Source of the DNA: Chloroflexota bacterium
GTDB lineage: Bacteria > Chloroflexota > Anaerolineae > Ardenticatenales > Ardenticatenaceae
Assembly: GCA_003520455.1 (NCBI GenBank)
Contig: DOUV01000954.1
Span: 1-7,509 of the forward strand
Reading direction: 5' to 3'
Length of the DNA stretch: 7,509 nucleotides
Shown: positions 1-6,804 of the stretch, piece by piece
Layout: each line of letters opens with the position of its first letter
How positions within the stretch are numbered: position 1 is the first letter of the stretch
Made by a program: the position numbers and the translations under genes
The notes under the pieces: model-generated
Databases searched by the model: none
Seen by the model: the letters and a program-made list of their open reading frames with translations, nothing else
Told to the model about the DNA's origin: nothing

Positions 1-123
1 TGGCTTCGCCCGGCCGCCGAGGCATGCTGCTGCACTCTGGGCGCCCAGCCTTCCCTCGTCCGGGGGCGCGAAATGATCGCCGGCGGAGACGGCGGGGCCC
101 TCAGTCGTGGGGGCCTCAGTCAT
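1..123 (-). CDS. Possible N-terminal fragment of an unknown protein (left-edge partial)
   Basis: A frame opens with ATG at 123-121 and runs without a stop to the window edge (41 codons). It begins MTEAPTTEGPAVSAGDHF, a Pro/Ala/acidic stretch containing a five-residue near-repeat (TEAPT-TEGPA) that corresponds to a 15-base, in-frame DNA repeat. The start lies 22 bases after the stop of the SH3-propeller gene on the same strand, which fits a following gene in a tight array. The third codon positions are mostly G or C. Against it: no Shine-Dalgarno sequence is visible before the ATG, the stretch is short, no family is recognisable, and GC-rich DNA often stays open by chance. It may instead be non-coding. 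Confidence 0.28.
   Translation of the reverse strand, partial: MTEAPTTEGPAVSAGDHFAPPDEGRLGAQSAAACLGGRAKP
97..121. repeat. 15-base-spaced short direct repeat (CCTCAGTC)
   Basis: CCTCAGTC occurs at 99-106 and again at 114-121, separated by a G-rich linker. The 15-base offset is a multiple of three, so in the possible minus-strand reading frame it yields two related pentapeptides. It lies just past the stop codon of the SH3-propeller gene. It has no inverted symmetry and no T run, so it is not a terminator. Confidence 0.5.
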
Positions 124-145
124 TTGGGGGACAGGGCCGATCGTG

Positions 146-1363
146 TTAGCGCGTCCAATCCACCACCTGCTCGGCGGCGAAGTCGTAGCGCAGCGGCACC
201 CTGGCGGTCACGTTTTGGAGAACCGGGTGCTGGTTCGAGCCGTCGGCGTTCATGAGGTAGAAGCCCCACGCGCCGTCGCGGTCCGAGACGAAGAGAATCT
301 GCTTGCCGTTGGGACTCCAGGTGGGCGAGACGTTGTTGGCCGGGCGCTCCAGCAGCCCCGACTGAGTGAGCCGCCGTCGCTCGCCGGTCTGCAGATCCAC
401 CCGGTGGATCTCCCAGTGGTCGTGCTGGTGGTAGGTGGTCACCAGGTAGCGCCCGTCGGGCGAGAGGTCGGGATCGGTGTCGGAGGTGTCGAGTGTGACG
501 GCGTTGATCTCCGGCAGGTGGGGATCGAAGCCCAGCGTTCCGGCCCGGTCGGTCTGGTGGAGGCCCTTCTCGTCGGCGTAGATGATGTGGTCGTTGTCGG
601 GGCGCCAGACCGGCGTTTTGGCGTGGGGCCAGGTCGGCAAGTCGCGGAAGCTGCCATCGGCCAGGGTGACCAGACCGAGGAAGTCGATCTCATCCGGAGG
701 CGCGTCGAAGCAGATCTTGCGGGTGAAGACCCCCGGGACGCCGACGGTGACACAGGCCTCGTGGTCGCCCACCGCCTCCAGCCGGCGGCTGAAGACAATC
801 GCGGTCCCATCGGGGCTCCAGCGGGGTGCGCGCGGCTCGGGGCTGTCGAAGATGCGGTGCTTGTTTGAGCCGTCGGCATTCATGACGTAGACGCCGCGGG
901 GCTCGTTCCAACTGACGTAGGTGATCTGCCTGCCATAAGGCGACCAACTGGGGTCAATTCCGGCTCCGACCTGCCGCAGGTTGCTGCCGTCGAGGTTGAC
1001 GGTGTAAATCGGGCCGCCACTGGCCTGCTGGAAGACCAGGCGGTCCGGGCCCAAGCCGGCCACCGACCGTACCGCAGGCGCGGTCTGGCCACCACGTTGG
1101 ACGTAGGCGCCGGATACCCAGCCCTCCCCACCGGCAAAGCGCACGTGGTACCAGCCGTTCTGCTGCTCGAGGATCGTCACGCTATCGCCCTGGTGCAGCA
1201 AGCCGACGGGCGCATTGCTGACACCCGGCCCAGCCCGCACGTTGAGGGCATTGGCGGTGACGACGCCGGTCACATTGCCTTGGGCGGCCACCGGCCCGAC
1301 CGCCAACAGCGCCGTGAAGGCCAGCAGGCCCAGGACCAACGTGGAGAAGATGAAGCGACGCAT
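146..1363 (-). CDS. Secreted SH3-domain and TolB-like (PD40) beta-propeller protein
   Basis: The 405-residue protein starts with a signal peptide: MRR, a hydrophobic stretch at residues 4-22, and a likely cleavage after VAA near residue 27. Residues about 33-89 form a bacterial SH3 domain, shown by NALNVRAGPG, the GDSV turn and GWYHVRF/GWVSGAYV. The rest is a TolB-like propeller with WSPDG-type PD40 motifs near residues 138-150, 180-192, 252-262, 299-310 and 348-361, and two copies of a MNADGSN turn (161-167 and 371-377). A Shine-Dalgarno AAGGAG at 1376-1371 lies seven bases before the ATG, which fixes the start. Such proteins are exported; SH3 domains usually bind wall or peptide ligands and PD40 propellers bind proteins or sugars. 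No catalytic residues are evident. Residues about 193-247 form an insertion between propeller motifs with two cysteines (C204, C218) that could form a disulphide outside the cell. The ligand is unknown. Confidence 0.9.
   Translation of the reverse strand: MRRFIFSTLVLGLLAFTALLAVGPVAAQGNVTGVVTANALNVRAGPGVSNAPVGLLHQGDSVTILEQQNGWYHVRFAGGEGWVSGAYVQRGGQTAPAVRSVAGLGPDRLVFQQASGGPIYTVNLDGSNLRQVGAGIDPSWSPYGRQITYVSWNEPRGVYVMNADGSNKHRIFDSPEPRAPRWSPDGTAIVFSRRLEAVGDHEACVTVGVPGVFTRKICFDAPPDEIDFLGLVTLADGSFRDLPTWPHAKTPVWRPDNDHIIYADEKGLHQTDRAGTLGFDPHLPEINAVTLDTSDTDPDLSPDGRYLVTTYHQHDHWEIHRVDLQTGERRRLTQSGLLERPANNVSPTWSPNGKQILFVSDRDGAWGFYLMNADGSNQHPVLQNVTARVPLRYDFAAEQVVDWTR
237..261. repeat. Intragenic repeat, copy A (MNADGSN turn)
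   Basis: This 25-base stretch matches 867-891 at 23 positions. Both copies encode the Tyr/Val-x-MNADGSN turn of the PD40 propeller in the same frame. The near identity at DNA level suggests duplication of a propeller blade or strong constraint on this motif, not a mobile or regulatory repeat. Confidence 0.7.
867..891. repeat. Intragenic repeat, copy B (MNADGSN turn)
   Basis: Second copy of the 25-base repeat at 237-261, with two mismatches, one of them at a codon third position. It encodes residues around 158-166 of the SH3-propeller protein. Confidence 0.7.
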
Positions 1364-1370
1364 CGTAGGG

Positions 1371-1376
1371 CTCCTT
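1371..1376 (-). promoter_or_regulatory. Ribosome binding site of the SH3-propeller gene
   Basis: The minus strand reads AAGGAG seven bases before the ATG at 1363, a strong Shine-Dalgarno match that supports this start and the signal peptide. Confidence 0.8.
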
Positions 1377-1399
1377 ACGTTCTTGCAGAGAAGATGATC

Positions 1400-1411
1400 G
1401 TTCCGAGGAAC
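1400..1411. promoter_or_regulatory. Palindrome GTTCCGAGGAAC in the leader of the SH3-propeller gene
   Basis: Two perfect five-base arms (GTTCC/GGAAC) flank GA. Three bases further on, TTCCCGGAA (1415-1423) repeats the TTCC...GGAA pattern, giving two adjacent dyads 37-60 bases before the start codon. This could be an operator or a small leader hairpin. Its function is not known. Confidence 0.35.
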
Positions 1412-1451
1412 ACCTTCCCGGAATAGACTGAGAACATGTCTGCGAACTCAT

Positions 1452-1465
1452 TACCCGACGCCAAC
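1452..1465. repeat. Direct repeat copy 1, TACCCGACGCCAAC
   Basis: It matches 1508-1521 at 13 of 14 positions, 56 bases apart. It lies upstream of the SH3-propeller gene, about 90 bases before its start. Paired half-sites at this spacing are typical of regulator binding, but no regulator is identified. Confidence 0.5.
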
Positions 1466-1507
1466 ACTTGAGTACTTTGTCCTTGCCACGAATTCCACTC
1501 CCCATCC

Positions 1508-1526
1508 TACCCGACTCCAACGGGTA
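1508..1526. repeat. Direct repeat copy 2 within an inverted repeat, TACCCG-N7-CGGGTA
   Basis: Copy 2 of the direct repeat (TACCCGACTCCAAC, 1508-1521) overlaps a perfect six-base inverted repeat with a seven-base spacer (1508-1513 and 1521-1526). The dyad could bind a dimeric regulator or fold as a hairpin in the transcript. It is not followed by a T run, so it is not a standard terminator. Confidence 0.5.
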
Positions 1527-1593
1527 ACACCAGCCCCTTCCGTATGAAGGTGCCTGCCCCTTTCGGAGGATGGGCGTCCTGCCACCGTCGCGC

Positions 1594-2825
<1,232 letters not shown>

Positions 2826-2829
<4 letters not shown>

Positions 2830-3572
2830 GGCGTGCCGGTCACGTGGGAGGTTGACGGCTGCAAGAGACGCGCTCCATCCGGTTGATCGGCGACGATCGA
2901 GCCATCGCGGAGCGTGATGATGCGGCGGGTCGCCGCGGCGATCTCGGGATCGTGGGTGACGAAGATCACAGTGATCCCCTGCGCGTTCAACTCCTGGAAG
3001 ATCTGCAGGATCTCGGCGCCACTGGCGCTGTCGAGGTTGCCGGTCGGCTCGTCGGCCAGGATGATGCTGGGGCCGGTGACGAGCGCGCGGGCGATCGCCA
3101 CCCGCTGCTGCTGCCCGCCCGAGAGCTCATTCGGCTTGTGGTCCAGCCGGTCGCTCAGGCCAACGCGGCGCAGGGCCTCGGCGGCGTGCTCGCGCCGGTC
3201 CCTCACACCGGAGGCGTAGAGCAGGGGCAACTCGACGTTCTGGAGCGCGCTCGTGCGCGGCAGCAGGTTGAACTGCTGAAAGACGAACCCGATGCGGCGA
3301 TTGCGGATCTCGGCCAGGGCGTTGTCGTCCAGATCGCCGACATCGATCCCATCGAGCCAGTAGCTTCCGGAGGTCGGTTGGTCGAGGCAGCCGATGATGT
3401 TCATGAGGGTGCTCTTGCCCGATCCGCTCGGTCCCACGATCGCCGCGAACTCGCCCTCCCGAACCTCCAGCGAGACGCCGCGCAGCGCGTGAACCTGAAC
3501 GTCACCCATCTGGTAGACCTTGGTCACGTTCTCGATCTGGATGAGGGGAGGGATCTGCTGATCGACAGTCAT
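2826..3572 (-). CDS. ABC transporter ATP-binding protein, LolD/MacB type (YknY-like)
   Basis: This 248-residue nucleotide-binding subunit contains every catalytic motif. Walker A is GPSGSGKST at 47-55, the Q-loop lies in [10 protein letters not shown] (95-105 region), the signature LSGGQQQR is at 150-157, Walker B with catalytic Glu is IILADEP at 170-176 (E175), the D-loop is NLDS at 179-182 and the switch His is H207. The pattern [24 protein letters not shown] is typical of the LolD/FtsE/MacB class that works with FtsX-fold permeases. It acts as a dimer on the cytosolic side and powers the permease encoded next. Its ATG overlaps the adaptor stop (ATGA), with a GAGGGG ribosome site four bases upstream at 3582-3577. 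Its own stop overlaps the permease start in the same way. About 25 residues at the C-terminus after the H-loop region are variable. Confidence 0.96.
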
Positions 3573-5116
3573 GATTCCCCTCGCTGGAACGGATTTCGCC
3601 GCGGCTCGCTCTGATTGCTCGCCGGGATCAGGATCACGTCGCCCGCTTGCAGGCCCGAGAGGATCTCGCTGCTCTGATCGTCGCGCAGGCCGATCGTGAC
3701 CGGCATACGCGACGTCGTGCCGCTCGCCGGGTCGAGCTTCTGAACGTAGACGTCGCCGGTCTCGCGGTCGATCTCGACCGCGCGGTTTGGCACCAGCAGG
3801 ACCTGTTCGCGGCGCTCGGTCGTGATCGTGGCATTGGCGGTCATCCCGCTGCGCAGTTCGCCCGGCGCGGTGGCGGTGTCGAGGGTAATCCGCACGGGGT
3901 AGTTCACCACGCCCTGTTGAACGTCAGCCACAGGGGCCACGCGCTCGATCACGCCCAGGAAGGGCTGGTCGCGGAAGGCGTCCAGGGTGACGGTCACGTC
4001 GTCACCGGCTTTGACTTGGCCGACGTCGACCTCGTCAACCAGCACATCGAGATGGAAGCGACTCAGATCAGCCAGGGTCACGATTGGGGTCTGAGCGCCG
4101 ACCAGCTCGGCCTCTTTGGCCGCGATGCGAGCGACCGTGCCGTCGAACGGCGCCGTGATCGTCGCCCCAGCGAGATTGTTGCGGGCCTGGTCGAGGCCCA
4201 CCTGCGCCTGGCGGACGCTCGCTTCGGCCGCCGCAATCTCGTTGGGATCGGCGCCCTCCTTCAGCTTGTCGAGTTGGGCCTGCACCTGAGCCACCTGGGC
4301 CTGCGCCGCACTGATGTCGGCGGCGGCCGGTCCCTGGCTCAGCTTGTCGAGCTGAGTCTGGGCCTGGGCCACCTGAGCGCGGGCCTGATCGATCTGGTCC
4401 TTGCCGGGGCCGGCGACGACGCTCTCGTAGTTCGCGCTGGCCAGCTGATAGTCGATAGTGGTCTGCTGGAGTTGGAGTGATTGGGGCAACATTCCGATAT
4501 CGCTCCGCCACTTCACCTGATCGTAGGCGGCCTGGGCCTGCTTGAGCGCGGCCTCAGCCCTGGCCAGGTTGGCTTTGGCAGTGGCCAATTGGGACTCGTC
4601 AGGGCCGCGCAGCAGTTTCGCCAGCGTCTCCTGGGCGGCCGTCAGGTTGGCGCGAGCGGCGGCGACGTCGCCGGCACTCGGCCCATCTTTTACTCGCTGC
4701 AGGTTGGCCTCGGCGCTGGCCACCTGGGCCTCAGCCGCCGCGATGTCGCCTGGCCGGGCAGGATTTTGGAGCTGGCGCAGGCGGGCCTCCGCTGCCGCCA
4801 GGTTGGCCTCAGCCTGATCCACCGCGAACTGCAGGTCGGTCGTATCCAGGCGGGCCAGCACGGTGCCGGTGGCCAGTTGCTGGCCCTCCTGCACAGGGAT
4901 CGCGACGATTTTGCCCGGTGCCCGGAAGGTCAGGGTCACCTGGCGGACCGGCTCGACGCCGCCGGTGGCACTGACGGTGGCGCTGATCTCGCCGCGCTTG
5001 ACCGTGACCTGCTCCCCAGCGACGGCGGAGGGCGGCCCCGCAAAGCGCTGGTAGCTCACATAGGTGATTCCCCCGAGGAGAGCGATGACCAGCACGGCGA
5101 TGAAAAGGCGGCGCAT
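3569..5116 (-). CDS. HlyD/MacA-type transporter adaptor with repeated-helix hairpin (YknX-like)
   Basis: The 515-residue protein has an N-terminal membrane anchor (residues 4-20) and first lipoyl half (about 41-95, with [14 protein letters not shown]). A long coiled-coil hairpin spans about 96-317, then comes the second lipoyl half ([14 protein letters not shown], 318-331), a beta-barrel (about 352-435) and a membrane-proximal domain to the end. It should bridge the permease to the external space. The hairpin is made of Ala/Gln-rich 26-residue units at 125-150, 151-176, 242-267 and 268-293, three of them carrying Gly-Pro near position 21. The tip is near 201-222. The ATG at 5116 is preferred because AGAAAGG (5129-5123) lies six bases upstream. 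A GTG at 5155 would add 13 residues, but its only purine-rich sequence directly abuts it. The gene overlaps the ATPase gene by ATGA and lies 169 bases after the Yip1 gene. The length exceeds a typical MacA of about 370 residues, the excess being in the hairpin. Confidence 0.93.
   Translation of the reverse strand: MRRLFIAVLVIALLGGITYVSYQRFAGPPSAVAGEQVTVKRGEISATVSATGGVEPVRQVTLTFRAPGKIVAIPVQEGQQLATGTVLARLDTTDLQFAVDQAEANLAAAEARLRQLQNPARPGDIAAAEAQVASAEANLQRVKDGPSAGDVAAARANLTAAQETLAKLLRGPDESQLATAKANLARAEAALKQAQAAYDQVKWRSDIGMLPQSLQLQQTTIDYQLASANYESVVAGPGKDQIDQARAQVAQAQTQLDKLSQGPAAADISAAQAQVAQVQAQLDKLKEGADPNEIAAAEASVRQAQVGLDQARNNLAGATITAPFDGTVARIAAKEAELVGAQTPIVTLADLSRFHLDVLVDEVDVGQVKAGDDVTVTLDAFRDQPFLGVIERVAPVADVQQGVVNYPVRITLDTATAPGELRSGMTANATITTERREQVLLVPNRAVEIDRETGDVYVQKLDPASGTTSRMPVTIGLRDDQSSEILSGLQAGDVILIPASNQSEPRRNPFQRGES
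4166..4831 (-). other. Region encoding the adaptor's alpha-hairpin with 26-residue repeats
   Basis: This segment encodes residues 96-317. Two repeat units precede the tip and two follow it, with related but partial helices at both ends. The consensus runs roughly I-x-A-A-x-A-Q-V-A-x-A-x-A-x-L-x-K-L-x-x-G-P, then four residues including Asp. At DNA level the unit is 78 bases, and the repeats are divergent, so they are old rather than fresh duplications. Confidence 0.7.
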
Positions 5117-5122
5117 AGAATA

Positions 5123-5129
5123 CCTTTCT
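5123..5129 (-). promoter_or_regulatory. Ribosome binding site that sets the adaptor start
   Basis: AGAAAGG on the minus strand, six bases before the ATG at 5116. It decides between this ATG and the upstream GTG at 5155. Confidence 0.65.
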
Positions 5130-5154
5130 GACGACAAGGGCAACAGTTCGGACA

Positions 5155-5167
5155 CTCCCCCAGGGAG
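5155..5167. promoter_or_regulatory. Short leader hairpin upstream of the adaptor gene
   Basis: Five-base arms CTCCC and GGGAG enclose three bases. The hairpin lies 39-51 bases before the chosen adaptor start and covers the purine run next to the alternative GTG. It might shape the leader RNA or be incidental in GC-rich DNA. Confidence 0.3.
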
Positions 5168-5191
5168 GAGGTAGCCGCTCGCCGGTGGCCG

Positions 5192-5201
5192 AACGATCGT
5201 T
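5192..5201. promoter_or_regulatory. Perfect 10-base palindrome AACGATCGTT, possible operator
   Basis: The sequence equals its own reverse complement and lies 76-85 bases upstream of the adaptor ATG. It is AT-richer than its surroundings. It could be a binding site for a dimeric regulator, but it does not match the usual PadR pattern ATGT-N8-ACAT. Confidence 0.3.
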
Positions 5202-5285
5202 TACTTCCCCGGTGGGACTCCAGTATGGAAGAGTCACTGCTCCCTGCTCCGTGATCGGTAGATCCGAACCATTGCCCGTGAAAAC

Positions 5286-6056
5286 TCAGAGACCGGTGAC
5301 CATTTTACCCAGCAAGAGTGGCGCGAGGGCGATGATGCTGAACCCCAGCCAGACCGGGAGAACGACCAGGGCCGCTTTGCGGCGGGAGAAGCGGCTGATA
5401 GCACCCACGCCTACGATGAGTAACGCCCAGTTGGCGAGCTGCCAGAGATCGAACTGGCCCAGGTAAGCGTAGAGGGGATTGAAGCTATCGAGGACGCGAT
5501 CCCCGCTCGAAACCAGGGCAGCCAGGCCCTCATGGCGTGGGAGTTGGCCAGTCTGCGCGACGAAGAGCGCCTGCACCAATGGCTTGAGCCCAAGGGGGAG
5601 CCACGACCAACTGGCGATAGCGATCATGGCCCCAGGTGTGGTAGACTGACTCCCAAGCAGGCTTGCCAGCGCGTGGAAAATCAAGCCGTACACGACCCAC
5701 CCGGCCAGGGTCAGCAGAAGGCCGCCGGCTACTCCGATCACCAGGCCCGCGCTGCCAGTCCGCTCACTCTGGGCCTCAGCCTGAGCGAGAGCCTGGCGGC
5801 GCTGCTCGGGGGTCATCTGGCCGGCGAAGCGCCCATGGTCGAGGGTGTAGCGCGTCACGGCCTGCCCAAACTCGCGGGCCGGCCCGGCGGCGACGGCCGT
5901 ATAGAGCCCCTGACCGATCAGGAGCAGGACGAGGGGGACAACCCACACCCACCGGGCGCCCCGAGTGATCTGCCGGAAGGTGTGGGAGGGCCGGTCAATC
6001 AGACCCAGCAGCAGGCTCGGAATCGCCGAGAGGGGCAGGGGTTGGGTTGTCTCCAT
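5286..6056 (-). CDS. Yip1-domain membrane protein (YknW-like)
   Basis: The protein starts METTQPLPL at 6056 and has 256 residues. It shows five hydrophobic helices at about 36-57, 104-133, 142-167, 204-221 and 227-249. A polar segment (58-103) with EQRRQALAQAEAQSERTG separates the first two. The N-terminal LLLGLIDRPSHTFRQI resembles the short motif that precedes helix one in bacterial Yip1 proteins. A further 24 codons are open upstream, but that stretch (MRPVGAMRRQMSNGST) lies wholly inside the PadR gene and looks like shadow sequence. GAGGAG (6075-6070) lies 13 bases before the chosen ATG, longer than ideal. The gene overlaps the 3' end of the regulator by 62 bases, implying coupled expression. 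In B. subtilis a Yip1 protein, YknW, is encoded immediately before the YknXYZ transporter and works with it, and the same order here suggests an accessory role. The family call is fairly sure; the role is inferred. Confidence 0.8.
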   Translation of the reverse strand: METTQPLPLSAIPSLLLGLIDRPSHTFRQITRGARWVWVVPLVLLLIGQGLYTAVAAGPAREFGQAVTRYTLDHGRFAGQMTPEQRRQALAQAEAQSERTGSAGLVIGVAGGLLLTLAGWVVYGLIFHALASLLGSQSTTPGAMIAIASWSWLPLGLKPLVQALFVAQTGQLPRHEGLAALVSSGDRVLDSFNPLYAYLGQFDLWQLANWALLIVGVGAISRFSRRKAALVVLPVWLGFSIIALAPLLLGKMVTGL

Positions 6057-6564
6057 AGTACTTGATTTGCTCCTCGACCCAGTCGAGCCATTCGACATCT
6101 GCCTCCGCATGGCGCCGACCGGCCTCATACAGGAGGCGGGTCAAGAAATCCATGGGCTCTTGCCCGGCCGCCAGGATCTCCTGCAGGTGTTCCTGGTAAA
6201 CCGCTTTCTGCTGCGCCACCAGCTCGTGCAAGGTTGCAGGCGCGACGTGGTGGCAGAAGAAGAGCTTGGTGAGAAACTCATCCCGAATCTGGCGCTCCCG
6301 GAGAACCGGTGCCACGAGCCAGTGAAGGAGCTCAGCACGCCCTGCGGGCGTCAGGGAGTATACTTTCTTGGGCGGGTTGCGCTCCTGCAGGATGGTTTCA
6401 CTGTTGACCCAGCCACGCTCTTCAAGGCTTTTGAGATAGGCGTAGATCTGGCTAATGTTCACGTGACAGAACTGACGAAGTCCCTTCTCGAACTCACTAT
6501 CAATCTCGTACCCGTGCATGGGGCGGCGCGCCAGCAAGCCCAGGATGGCGTGTCGTACCGGCAT
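5995..6564 (-). CDS. PadR-family transcriptional regulator with Vir-type C-terminal domain
   Basis: This 189-residue protein has a PadR winged-helix domain at about 1-78: MPVRHAILGLLARRPMHGYE, then a recognition-helix region with NISQIYAYLKSLEERGWV and a wing containing PKKVYSLTPAGRAEL. A helical C-terminal dimerisation domain (about 90-172, ending VEWLDWVEEQIKYYG) is of the AphA/virulence-regulator type. PadR proteins bind DNA as dimers, usually repressing their own and adjacent genes until an aromatic compound, antibiotic or other ligand releases them. LmrR in Lactococcus is an example controlling a drug exporter. GGAGGAG (6577-6571) lies six bases before the ATG. The gene heads the Yip1/ABC array and overlaps the Yip1 start, so it likely controls that array. 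C33 and C104 are visible, but no metal or redox motif is clear. The tail after residue 172 is Pro/acidic and may be disordered. Confidence 0.92.
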   Translation of the reverse strand: MPVRHAILGLLARRPMHGYEIDSEFEKGLRQFCHVNISQIYAYLKSLEERGWVNSETILQERNPPKKVYSLTPAGRAELLHWLVAPVLRERQIRDEFLTKLFFCHHVAPATLHELVAQQKAVYQEHLQEILAAGQEPMDFLTRLLYEAGRRHAEADVEWLDWVEEQIKYYGDNPTPAPLGDSEPAAGSD

Positions 6565-6570
6565 TGGCTA

Positions 6571-6577
6571 CTCCTCC
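6571..6577 (-). promoter_or_regulatory. Ribosome binding site of the PadR gene
   Basis: GGAGGAG on the minus strand, six bases before the ATG at 6564; the strongest such site in the window. Confidence 0.8.
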
Positions 6578-6592
6578 GTATTCAATGGCGGA

Positions 6593-6600
6593 ACAATTGT
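6593..6600. promoter_or_regulatory. Palindrome ACAATTGT over the -10 box, possible PadR operator
   Basis: This eight-base perfect palindrome overlaps the -10 hexamer of the PadR promoter. PadR-family repressors commonly bind dyads in their own promoters, but the longer ATGT-N8-ACAT pattern is not present here, so the assignment is tentative. Confidence 0.3.
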
Positions 6601-6624
6601 AGCACGCCGGTGGGGCTGCGTGAA
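6596..6624 (-). promoter_or_regulatory. Putative sigma70-type promoter of the PadR-transporter unit
   Basis: On the minus strand TTCACG (6624-6619) and TACAAT (6601-6596) are separated by exactly 17 bases. They match the -35 and -10 consensus at four and five of six positions. Transcription would start near 6589, giving a leader of about 25 bases that carries the GGAGGAG site. The palindrome ACAATTGT (6593-6600) covers most of the -10 box, an ideal place for a repressor. Confidence 0.5.
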
Positions 6625-6804
6625 ACAGCGCACAAGTCCTCATCCTTGCAATACGAGACAGCCGCCGGTTTGGTTTCACACCCGGCGGGTGATCACGAGA
6701 GGCCGTCGATTCGACAGTTTGCCTCGTCGCCCGGGGAGCGGCGCGTTCGCCGGCGCAGCGACGGTTTGTTGGCGCTCACCCTTTCATGACAGTGTAGAGC
6801 ACCT

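Larger units (their letters stand above)
1364..1593. other. Intergenic region between permease and SH3-propeller genes
   Basis: This is the longest gap within the minus-strand array (230 bases). Frames that cross it are shadows overlapping the neighbouring genes, so it looks non-coding. It holds a near-perfect 14-base direct repeat (1452-1465 and 1508-1521), an inverted repeat TACCCG-N7-CGGGTA (1508-1526), a 12-base palindrome (1400-1411), and two related GCCCCTT boxes (1533-1539, 1556-1562). No stem followed by a T run is seen, so a classical terminator for the transporter operon is not supported. No strong sigma70 promoter was found. The best weak candidate on the minus strand is TTGGAG, 17 bases, TGGAAT, which overlaps the inverted repeat. 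The spacing and motifs suggest the propeller gene has its own control. Confidence 0.55.
5117..5285. other. Gap between Yip1 and adaptor genes
   Basis: These 169 bases appear non-coding. They contain the palindrome AACGATCGTT (5192-5201), a hairpin CTCCC-CCA-GGGAG (5155-5167), and GACTC...GAGTC arms (5216-5220 and 5231-5235) with a ten-base loop. No T-run terminator and no convincing -35/-10 pair for the adaptor were found, so read-through from the PadR promoter is the simplest model. An internal operator-controlled promoter cannot be excluded. Confidence 0.5.
6565..6804. other. Divergent intergenic region between PadR and phosphate-transporter genes
   Basis: These 240 bases separate oppositely directed genes. 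The left part holds the minus-strand promoter described separately. A short inverted repeat CACCC-GGC-GGGTG is at 6679-6691. On the plus strand only a weak promoter candidate was found (TTGGCG, 18 bases, TGTAGA ending near 6798). A plus-strand frame crosses the region, but it begins antisense inside PadR and reads as Arg-rich shadow sequence. No RNA gene is recognised. Confidence 0.5.

Noticed and set aside
37..48. 12-base palindrome CTGGGCGCCCAG near the left edge
   Set aside because: It is perfect but GC-only in its core, lies in uncertain possibly coding sequence, and is expected now and then in DNA of this composition.
107..868. Long plus-strand open frame (253 codons) opposite the propeller gene
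   Set aside because: It lies antisense to a protein with clear signal peptide, SH3 and PD40 motifs. Its own translation is Val/Gly/Arg/Ala-rich with no recognisable domain, as expected from GC-rich antisense DNA.
1508..1542. Rho-independent terminator after the permease gene
   Set aside because: Hairpins exist (CCTTC...GAAGG and TACCCG...CGGGTA), but neither is followed by a T run on the minus strand.
3647..5131. Plus-strand frames opposite the adaptor gene (277 and 216 codons)
   Set aside because: Their Leu/Gly-rich periodic translations mirror the repeated Ala/Gln codons of the adaptor hairpin on the other strand; they are not independent genes.
5117..5155. GTG at 5155 as the adaptor start
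   Set aside because: The downstream ATG at 5116 has AGAAAGG at ideal spacing and gives a normal MRRLF membrane anchor. The GTG has its purine run directly abutting and adds a polar stretch before the anchor.
6057..6128. Upstream start of the Yip1 gene at 6128
   Set aside because: The extra 24 codons lie entirely within PadR coding sequence and give a Ser/Arg/Met-rich extension unlike Yip1 N-termini.
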